DNA of 9,742 nucleotides from the NCBI GenBank assembly GCA_013003465.1, contig JABDIZ010000226.1, positions 1 through 9,742 on the forward strand. Reading direction: 5' to 3'. The first letter of the stretch is position 1; each line of letters opens with the position of its first letter. Both the position numbers and the translations under genes were made by a program. The notes below the pieces were generated by a model, which saw only the letters and a program-made list of their open reading frames with translations, was not told the origin of the DNA and did not search any database. The DNA is from Rhodothermaceae bacterium (GTDB lineage: Bacteria > Bacteroidota > Rhodothermia > Rhodothermales > Rubricoccaceae). Shown here piece by piece: positions 1-5,716 of this stretch.

Positions 1-144
1 GAGGTCATCGACGGGTTGCCCGGCCTCGTTCACGACGCGGACGGTGTACAAGCGAAACTCCAGTGTGCAGACGACGGGGTCGTCAGAGCCGAAGAACGAA
101 CAGCCCGACAGGGCGACGAGCGCGAGAAGCAGGATGGCACGCAT
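1..144 (-). CDS. lipoprotein, N-terminal part only (runs off left edge)
   Basis: This short reading frame begins at an ATG (144-142, minus strand) and stays open for 48 codons to the window edge. It starts MRAILLLALVALSGC: a hydrophobic signal peptide ending in a clear lipobox (L12-S-G-C15), so signal peptidase II should cleave before Cys15 and the mature protein should be lipid-anchored. The residues after the Cys are SFFGSDDPVVC, followed by a short beta-rich stretch with an N-E-A-G-Q-P-V turn that resembles the start of an immunoglobulin-like or carboxypeptidase-regulatory-like domain. That resemblance is only an inference from a few residues. The 86 bases upstream, as far as the stop of the DinB-like gene, leave room for its own promoter, but none is clear. 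The function is unknown because most of the protein lies outside the window. Confidence 0.72.
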   Translation of the reverse strand, partial: MRAILLLALVALSGCSFFGSDDPVVCTLEFRLYTVRVVNEAGQPVDDL

Positions 145-230
145 CGGAACGGTGGGGGGAAGAGGGGGAAGCAACCGGGCCCAGTGTACGCGACGAGCGG
201 GGCGGGCTCGCAATCCCTAACGCGGTGCCC

Positions 231-491
231 TTAGCCTGTGTAGGGGGCTAGCGTGGATTCGGCTGCGAGGCGCTTCATGAGCTGGATTTGCCCGGCGTGG
301 TAGAGGTCGTGCGCCGCCACCCCAGCGATCAGTTCGCCCAGCGTGTAGTTCGACGAGTGCCGGTTGAGATCCAATGGGTCGAGCGCGGCCACATCCACGC
401 CGCGCAGCACGCCTTTGAGCGTCGGCCCGTGCCATGCCTTGTGGTCGTAGGCTGTGTCGAGTCGATGCAGGAGAAGGCTCAGCGGGTCCAT
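231..491 (-). CDS. DinB-fold protein, shortened (apparent internal deletion)
   Basis: This frame encodes 86 residues. The C-terminal half carries the segment VAAHDLYHAGQIQLMKRL, which matches the last metal-binding helix of DinB/YfiT-like four-helix-bundle proteins (H-x3-H-x2-Q). The N-terminal half (LDTAYDHKAWHGPTL) matches the first helix of the same family. Full members are about 145-170 residues. Here residues 1-33 join almost directly to the segment before the last helix, so about 60-75 residues that normally hold helix 2 and its first metal-ligand histidine are absent, with the frame kept. Metal binding is therefore probably impaired unless another residue substitutes. The start ATG lies 24 bases after the stop of the upstream 178-residue gene, with no strong Shine-Dalgarno. 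The family match is from memory of the motif. The gene could be a decaying remnant or a functional mini-protein. Confidence 0.7.
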   Translation of the reverse strand: MDPLSLLLHRLDTAYDHKAWHGPTLKGVLRGVDVAALDPLDLNRHSSNYTLGELIAGVAAHDLYHAGQIQLMKRLAAESTLAPYTG

Positions 492-515
492 TGGAATGGG
501 TAGGCTTTCTGGACT

Positions 516-1052
516 CTACAGGTGGTCCGAGAGCAGGTGATACAGGCAGTTCCATCGGATGCCAACGTGCTTCCCTTCATCAAGCAGGGAGTCAATAGTG
601 TATTTCGTGCGGCGCATCGGCTGGCCTGGTCCGAACTGGTAATCCGTCGTGAAATACACCCCACGCTCCGGCGAGTGCGCTATGAGTCGGGTGAGGAGAT
701 CACGTAGGTCAGCAAGCACTTCCAGACGGAGCCGGGCTCCATAGTCCTGGTCTTCTCCAAACCACTGTTCATCGCCGAGGGCCGGTTCTATCACCGGGAA
801 GTATATCGTTCCTTCGCCTGAGAAGTCGAACAATTGGTTAGCAAACCATCCTCCGACGCGACCGGCGTCGAGGTCAGCTTGGAACGCCTTGTTGCCGAGG
901 TGAGCGATGGGGCCGGAGGCGACATCGAAGTCCGGCTGGAAGTGGGCTCGGTGTGAACGCGGTTCCGACTCCACGATATAGGCGAAGCTGTCGTACAGCG
1001 GGAGTTCCAGCTTGCCGGATGCGTTGAGGCAAACGATCCCGACGGTCGGCAT
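516..1052 (-). CDS. hypothetical protein, 178 residues, low GC
   Basis: I do not recognise this protein. It is a 178-residue soluble protein with no signal peptide or membrane segment, rich in aromatic and acidic residues. Notable pieces are a hydrophobic start (MPTVGIVCLNASG), an acidic middle (EQWFGEDQDYG), an amphipathic helix (RLEVLADLRDLLTRLIAH) and a C-terminal WNCLYHLLSDHL. Sample 60-base lines inside the gene are about 48-57% GC, against about 75% in a sample line of the neighbouring HhH gene, and its codons are correspondingly less biased. That is why I think it was acquired from elsewhere. It lies 43 bases downstream of the HhH-barrel gene and 24 bases upstream of the DinB-like gene, so it could be co-transcribed with them. 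Coding is supported by the uninterrupted frame and sensible composition. Narrow taxonomic spread would be expected. Confidence 0.6.
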   Translation of the reverse strand: MPTVGIVCLNASGKLELPLYDSFAYIVESEPRSHRAHFQPDFDVASGPIAHLGNKAFQADLDAGRVGGWFANQLFDFSGEGTIYFPVIEPALGDEQWFGEDQDYGARLRLEVLADLRDLLTRLIAHSPERGVYFTTDYQFGPGQPMRRTKYTIDSLLDEGKHVGIRWNCLYHLLSDHL

Positions 1053-1095
1053 TTATGTGCTTCCGCAGGGCAGAATAGCCATCTTCTAAACAGAA

Positions 1096-3279
1096 TCAGA
1101 ACGTGTAGCGGAGTTGCACGCCGAGGTCGCGGACGGCGCTGCCCTCGATCTGGTTGTTGCCCGACGAGATCCGCACCACATCCTCGAAGAACGTCGCCGC
1201 CAGCTTGGCCTGAATCCGCAGCCCCTCCACGGGCTCCAGTGTAGCAAGGACGTACGTGCGCACGCCGCGGCCGCTCAGCAGCGGAATGGCAAACACGCCC
1301 GTCAGGTCGTTCTCGTACTGGTAGAGCCGCGCGTCGAAGCCGTCGGTGTCGAAGAAGGTCAGGCGCGCGTCGAGGCGGAGGAGGTCGCGGACGGCCTGCC
1401 AGCGCACGTCTTGGTAAACGAGCACGCCCGTTTTCGCGCCTTCCACGCCCTGCTCGGTGAAGCGCGAGCCCTCGATGCGGGCGCGCAGGCGGACGCGCCG
1501 GCTGGCCTCGTATTCGCCGTGGAGGCGGAGCGTCTGCCGCGTCTCGCTCAGCAGTCCCCCCACCTCCGAGCCAGGGATGCCATTCGGCACATCGGTGCCC
1601 GTTTCTTTCGTTTCGGTGCGGCCCTGGAGGTACCAGCGGAGCCAGCGGCGCGGGCGGTGCTCGACGTAGACCAGCGTCTCGTGGCCGGTGGATGGGCGCG
1701 GCACGCTGAAGCGGAGCCACGGGAAGCGGTAGCTGTCCACATACGCGGCCACGGTGAGCGTCCGCGAGGGCTTCAGGCGGAGGCCGCCGTAGATGCCCGT
1801 CTCGTTCTGCCCGATGCCGTTGCGCTCGCCGAACGGGTAGCCGTGCAGCGTCACGAAGTCGCGGGGGTAGTGGCGGGCGAGGAGCAGCACGTCGGCGTTG
1901 TTGCCGAGGTCGGCGGCCACACCGCCGAGCGCGCCGATGGCGCCGGAGGGCGCGCGCGCCACCTCGCCGAAGCCCTGCACCGTCCGCGACCGCACGTTGG
2001 CGTAGGCGCTCACCATCGTGGCCTGCTCGCCTGCGAAGTCGAACGCCTCGTCCGGGCGGTCGCCGGGGACGAGTGGGTCGTCGAAGGTCGCGGTGTAGCC
2101 CACGACGCCGACGGTGCCGCCCACGCTCCGCGTGTCGAGGCGGTATTCGAGGGCGCCGCCCACGAGCGTCTCGCCGAGCGCGTCCTTGCGTGCGATCTCC
2201 GTGTCGGTGCGGTGCAGGCCATCGGCTGAGAGGCCCGTCACGAAGCTCTCGCCCACGCCGACGGGCACGTCCGGGTCGAACACGTCGAGCGAGTCCACGG
2301 TCACGAACGCCGCGTCGAGCATGCGGCGCGAGGCGAAAGCGGAGGCATAGACGGCCGGCGTAACGGCGACGGTCGCCGCGGCGCCGCGTAGGAAGCGGTT
2401 TTCATCCACCGAGCCGTAGGGCCGGAGGCCGCGCCCGCTGCGGATGGGTGCCCGTGCTGCATCCGGCCCTTTGCCGAAGCCGCTCGCCCGCCAGAACACG
2501 AGCCCCTGCCCGAACTCGGCCGCGAAGTCGCCGACGATGAGGGCATCGATGCGCCCGATATCGGTGATGCCGACGTGCGCTGAGGCGAAGTCGTAGCCCG
2601 GCTGGCCGTCGAACGCGAACACTTCGCCGGGGTCTTTTTCGAGGGTGACGTTGAGCGAGACATTCCGCCGGTAGCGGGCCTGGAGGCGCGTGTAGAGGCG
2701 TTCGGGCGAGCCCGCAAAGGCGCGCACCGAATCGGGGCCTTCAAAGCCGCGCGCCGTGTCGAGGCGTCGCTGGAAGCGCTGCGTAACGGTGTAGCGCAGT
2801 CCCTGCACGACCTCGCCGAAGCGCGGCACCTCGGGGTACGGCGAGGCCTCGGGCGCCACGATGGGCAGCGGACGCCCGATGGTGAGGTACGGGCGTGCTG
2901 CGAGGAACACGGTGGGCGTGAGGCCCTCGACCTGCTGGATCTCGGGGAGCGAATTAAACAGCCCGTTGGCCTCACGGTACTGCACTAGCGCCTCGGCAAG
3001 CAGCGGCGAAAATGCCGGGATCAGCGCCAACTCGTTGGCCGTGGCGCGGTTGATGTCGAGCGGGTTTTCGCGCAGCCCTTCCAGCAGCTCCAGCAACTCG
3101 GTCGGGTCGCCGCTGATCTCGTCCTCGGTCAGCGTTTCGAGGGCCGTTTCCTCCTGCGAGGTCTCCGACGAGTCCGCAGGGACGTCCTGCGCCTGGACGA
3201 CCGGCACGAGGCCGAGCACGACTGCCAACAGGGCACTAAGCAACACGCAACACGCAAGACGCATCAGGCCGCTCCTCAT
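1096..3279 (-). CDS. helix-hairpin-helix outer-membrane beta-barrel protein
   Basis: This is a 727-residue exported protein. Residues 1-30 form a signal peptide ending near VVQA/Q. Residues about 33-70 are an acidic linker. Residues about 72-134 hold a ComEA-like tandem helix-hairpin-helix region (NPLDINRATANELALIPAFS, then a second hairpin around LPEIQQVEGL), a fold usually used for sequence-independent DNA binding. The remaining ~580 residues are alternating beta-strand sequence with Tyr/Arg-rich strands and a C-terminal LRYTF ending in Phe, as expected of an outer-membrane barrel. The ATG at 3279 lies one base after the stop of the PorV-like gene. A second ATG at 3264 (Met6) has a GAGGAG ribosome-binding site 7 bases upstream and may be the real start; either gives a valid signal peptide. 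The tight spacing indicates an operon. DNA uptake at the cell surface is inferred, not shown. The barrel assignment is from composition. Confidence 0.82.
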   Translation of the reverse strand: MRSGLMRLACCVLLSALLAVVLGLVPVVQAQDVPADSSETSQEETALETLTEDEISGDPTELLELLEGLRENPLDINRATANELALIPAFSPLLAEALVQYREANGLFNSLPEIQQVEGLTPTVFLAARPYLTIGRPLPIVAPEASPYPEVPRFGEVVQGLRYTVTQRFQRRLDTARGFEGPDSVRAFAGSPERLYTRLQARYRRNVSLNVTLEKDPGEVFAFDGQPGYDFASAHVGITDIGRIDALIVGDFAAEFGQGLVFWRASGFGKGPDAARAPIRSGRGLRPYGSVDENRFLRGAAATVAVTPAVYASAFASRRMLDAAFVTVDSLDVFDPDVPVGVGESFVTGLSADGLHRTDTEIARKDALGETLVGGALEYRLDTRSVGGTVGVVGYTATFDDPLVPGDRPDEAFDFAGEQATMVSAYANVRSRTVQGFGEVARAPSGAIGALGGVAADLGNNADVLLLARHYPRDFVTLHGYPFGERNGIGQNETGIYGGLRLKPSRTLTVAAYVDSYRFPWLRFSVPRPSTGHETLVYVEHRPRRWLRWYLQGRTETKETGTDVPNGIPGSEVGGLLSETRQTLRLHGEYEASRRVRLRARIEGSRFTEQGVEGAKTGVLVYQDVRWQAVRDLLRLDARLTFFDTDGFDARLYQYENDLTGVFAIPLLSGRGVRTYVLATLEPVEGLRIQAKLAATFFEDVVRISSGNNQIEGSAVRDLGVQLRYTF

Positions 3280-3280
3280 G

Positions 3281-4138
3281 CTAAAAATCCACGCCGATGG
3301 ACACCGCTGGCGTCATCCCGAGCGTCTCGTGGCGCTCCACGGCCACGTCGGCGCGGAGCGGGCCAGAGCGGATGCCGAGGCCCGCGCTCAGGCGCGTCGG
3401 TACCGTGCCATCACCCGTGAGGGCGGTCTGCACGCCGCCACGTAGCACGAGAATGTCCACGACGCCGATTTCCAGCCCGGCCCTGACGGCGAGGGGGAAG
3501 TCGAGGTCTTTCTCGGCGTCGAGGAGGACGAGGGCGCGCGCGGAGGCCTGGTAGGCCAGCCCCACGGCGACGGCCGGAGCCGTCGAGAGCGGGGTGTCGA
3601 GTTCGGCTTCGGTGTCTTGCCCGAGGGCGCTCACGTTGCGTGCGTGCAGCCCGGCGCGGAGGCCCGGCAGCACATCCACCTGGGCGCCCGCCGAGAGGGT
3701 CACCATGCTCGTCGAGCCGAAGCCGTCAACGGACACGTTGTGGAGGTGCACCTGGAGGCCGAGGGCGAGGGCGCGCGAGGCGCTCACCGGGATCGCCCGC
3801 GCGACGCCGAGGCCCACCCGTGTCTCGCGGTAGTCCGAAAACCCGTAGCTCCGCGCGTTGGCCGCGATGGTGGCGTAAGGCGTCGGCGCGGCGGCGGCGA
3901 GGGCGACCGTGCGCAGTTCGCTCAGGCCGAACGCCTGACTGGCGAAGAGGTCGGCGCTGTTGGCGGTGACGCCCGCCCAGCCGGCCGGATTGAATTCGCC
4001 CCACGCGGTCCCATTGAGGGCCGTGGCGGCGCGGCCAAGGGCGAGCGCCCGCGCGCCGCCTTCCGCCAGTTGCGCGCGAGCGGGCAGGGCGGCGACTAGG
4101 AGCGCGAAGAAGAGGACAGCAGGACGGCGGGCACGCAT
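3281..4138 (-). CDS. PorV/PorQ-like outer-membrane beta-barrel protein
   Basis: This is a 285-residue exported protein. Residues 1-22 are a signal peptide (MRARRPAVLFFALLVAALPA, then RAQ). The mature N-terminus reads GGARALALGRAATALNG, followed by WGEFNPAGWAG, the characteristic opening of PorV/PorQ and related FadL-like barrels (glycine-rich segment, then a N-P-A-G motif). The rest is alternating beta strands and the protein ends in Phe (GVDF). PorV proper is the shuttle of type IX secretion and is longer, so this may be a smaller relative with a different partner. I chose the ATG at 4138 over an in-frame GTG at 4147 because it starts directly at the signal peptide; a GGGA lies 3 bases upstream. 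It is the first gene of a minus-strand operon, with the HhH-barrel gene starting one base after its stop. It diverges from the PorD-family gene. Confidence 0.78.
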   Translation of the reverse strand: MRARRPAVLFFALLVAALPARAQLAEGGARALALGRAATALNGTAWGEFNPAGWAGVTANSADLFASQAFGLSELRTVALAAAAPTPYATIAANARSYGFSDYRETRVGLGVARAIPVSASRALALGLQVHLHNVSVDGFGSTSMVTLSAGAQVDVLPGLRAGLHARNVSALGQDTEAELDTPLSTAPAVAVGLAYQASARALVLLDAEKDLDFPLAVRAGLEIGVVDILVLRGGVQTALTGDGTVPTRLSAGLGIRSGPLRADVAVERHETLGMTPAVSIGVDF

Positions 4139-4230
4139 AATTCCCACAGGAGCACCGTTCGGAAGAGTCCCAGGTGGCCGTAGATTCCGCCTGGTTCTGA
4201 GAGTATACGCACGTGGCTTTTCTTCGACCG
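4139..4230 (+). promoter_or_regulatory. divergent promoter region, PorV-like / PorD-like genes
   Basis: These 92 bases separate the start codons of two oppositely transcribed envelope genes, so both promoters should lie here. A TATAC element sits around 4203-4208 and could serve the plus-strand gene, but no full Bacteroidota-type promoter (TTTG, then TAnnTTTG) is evident on either strand. The region assignment rests on gene arrangement rather than on motifs. Confidence 0.4.
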
Positions 4231-5130
4231 ATGCGATTCCGCCTGATCCTCGCCCCGTTTGTTCTCCTCCTGGTGCTCGCTGCGCCGGTGCACGCGCAGG
4301 AGCTGCTCTGCAACGTCACCGTCAGCTACAGCGCCCTGCAGGGCAACGAGTTCGCCTTCCTCGGCGACCTCGACCAGGAAATCGAGCGCTACCTCAACGA
4401 CCGGTCGTGGACGGACGACATCTACCTCAACCACGAGCGGATCGATTGCTCCGTGGCGATCACCTTCACGCGCAACCTCTCGCTGACGACCTTCGAGGCG
4501 CAACTGACCGTCAGCGCGAGTCGGCCCATCTACGGGACGGGGCAGCGCACGCAGCTTTTCCTGTTCCAGGACAATGACTGGGGGCCGTTCAACTACACGC
4601 AGGGGCAGGGGCTCATCTACAACCCCAATACCTTCGACCCTTTCGTCTCCGTCCTCGACTTCTACGCCAACCTGATCCTCGGCTACGACTACGACTCGTT
4701 CTCGGAACTGGGCGGGACGCCGTACTTCGAGCGCGCACGGCGGATCGCGGAGCTGGCGCGCGGCGTGGATGCCGCCGGGTGGTTCGTCGTCGGCGACGAG
4801 CGGACGCGCGGGTCGCTCATTACGCAGTTGCTCGACCCGCGCTTCGAGCCCCTCCGCCGCGCCTCGTTCACGTACCACTACGGTGTGCTCGACCGCTTCG
4901 CCACGCAGAACCAGCAGGCCTGGGAGGACGCGCTGGCGGTGCTCCAAGCGATCAACGAACTCTACAACGAGTTCAACGCGCGTCGCATCGCCACCGATGT
5001 GTTCTTCACGGCCAAGTACCAGGAACTGGCCGCGTTGCTGGCCGACTACCCGCGCCGCGCCGAGGCCTACGAGTTGCTCGTTGACATGGACGCGCCACAC
5101 CAGGCCACCTACGATGCGATTGTGCAGTAG
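4231..5130 (+). CDS. porD: DUF4835 / PorD-family exported protein (type IX secretion-associated)
   Basis: This is a 299-residue protein. Residues 1-22 are a signal peptide (MRFRLILAPFVLLLVLAAPVHA), with cleavage before Gln23. The mature protein follows the DUF4835 pattern closely: ELLCNVTVSYSALQGN, a W-T-D motif at 60-62, ERIDCSV, then SRPIYGTGQRT, LIYNPNTFDP, FYANLILGYDYDSF, GGTPYF and a helical C-terminal half. Cys27 and Cys73 sit at the positions of two cysteines I recall as conserved in the family and could form a periplasmic disulfide. Databases label this family PorD and link it to type IX secretion, though its exact role is not well defined. Length fits the family. I chose the ATG at 4231 over an in-frame GTG at 4213 because it begins at the signal peptide. 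It diverges from the PorV-like gene and is followed 52 bases later by a GNAT gene. Confidence 0.88.
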   Translation: MRFRLILAPFVLLLVLAAPVHAQELLCNVTVSYSALQGNEFAFLGDLDQEIERYLNDRSWTDDIYLNHERIDCSVAITFTRNLSLTTFEAQLTVSASRPIYGTGQRTQLFLFQDNDWGPFNYTQGQGLIYNPNTFDPFVSVLDFYANLILGYDYDSFSELGGTPYFERARRIAELARGVDAAGWFVVGDERTRGSLITQLLDPRFEPLRRASFTYHYGVLDRFATQNQQAWEDALAVLQAINELYNEFNARRIATDVFFTAKYQELAALLADYPRRAEAYELLVDMDAPHQATYDAIVQ

Positions 5131-5182
5131 GACTGAGGCTTTGAGCTTGAGGCGGTGGGCTTTCGGCTTTTGGGAGAGTAGA

Positions 5183-5710
5183 ATGCCTACTCGTGTGATC
5201 CCTACAGCCCGTCTACATCTGCGTCCCGTCGAGCCCCGCGACGCGGAGGCGCTGCACCGGCACTGGATGCAGCCGGAGGTGCGCCGCTACCTCTGGGATG
5301 GCGAGATCATTCCGTTATTGCACGTCGAGAACCTTGTCGAGCAGAGCACCGGGCAGTTTGTGCGCGAGGGGCACGGGCTCTGGGCCATGCGTCTGCGCGA
5401 GGACGAAGTCACCGGGCTGATCGGGTGTGGCGGCTTCTGGCGCTTCCACGAACCGCCGACCCTCGAACTCGTGTTGAGCCTCGACCCCGCATGGTGGAGG
5501 CAGGGGTTGGCTCAAGAAGCCGGGTGTGCGCTGATCGCCTACGGTTTCGACCACCTCAGCTTCGACGCCGTGTGGGGCAGCACCGATGCACCGAACGCGG
5601 CCTCCATCCGGCTCATGGAGCGCCTCGGGATGCGCTTCTTCCATCGGGCAGAGGCCGACGGGCTCGATACCGTGTCCTACCGCGTGACGGCTTCCGAGTG
5701 GGTCCACTGA
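5183..5710 (+). CDS. GNAT-family N-acetyltransferase (RimJ/RimL-like)
   Basis: This is a 175-residue cytoplasmic enzyme predicted to move an acetyl group from acetyl-CoA to an amine of a small molecule or protein. It opens with TARLHLRPVEPRDAEAL, the usual first strand and helix of RimJ/RimL-type GNATs. Residues 94-101 (LELVLSLD) form the central strand, and WWRQGLAQEAG (104-114) is the acetyl-CoA pyrophosphate-binding loop, normally R/Q-x-x-G-x-G/A. DAPNAASIRLMERLGMRF (135-152) is the typical C-terminal motif in which an Asn-x-x-Ser segment and a 'LME-LGF'-like helix close the fold. The start ATG has a good ribosome-binding site (GGGAGAG, 4 bases upstream). The frame extends further upstream in the frame overlapping the PorD gene, but without a better start. 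The substrate cannot be told from sequence. Its stop is 6 bases from the stop of the converging gene. Confidence 0.87.
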   Translation: MPTRVIPTARLHLRPVEPRDAEALHRHWMQPEVRRYLWDGEIIPLLHVENLVEQSTGQFVREGHGLWAMRLREDEVTGLIGCGGFWRFHEPPTLELVLSLDPAWWRQGLAQEAGCALIAYGFDHLSFDAVWGSTDAPNAASIRLMERLGMRFFHRAEADGLDTVSYRVTASEWVH

Positions 5711-5716
5711 CGAAGC

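Noticed and set aside
145..230. Possible promoter (TTGCGA and TACACT) upstream of the left-edge lipoprotein gene
   Set aside because: The boxes are 19 bases apart, match the Bacteroidota consensus poorly, and could be chance.
1114..2229. Plus-strand 371-codon open frame
   Set aside because: It is antisense to the HhH-barrel gene, and its His/Arg/Ala/Val-rich product has no domain or signal; it is the complement of a high-GC coding frame.
4096..5100. Minus-strand 334-codon open frame
   Set aside because: It is antisense to the well-supported PorD-family gene and overlaps the PorV-like gene's start. Its composition (Val, Arg, Glu, Gly rich) is that of a shadow frame.
5137..5170. Three copies of GGCTTT between the PorD-family and GNAT genes
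   Set aside because: The copies are short and irregularly spaced and form no hairpin with a T run, so neither a terminator nor a meaningful repeat can be supported.
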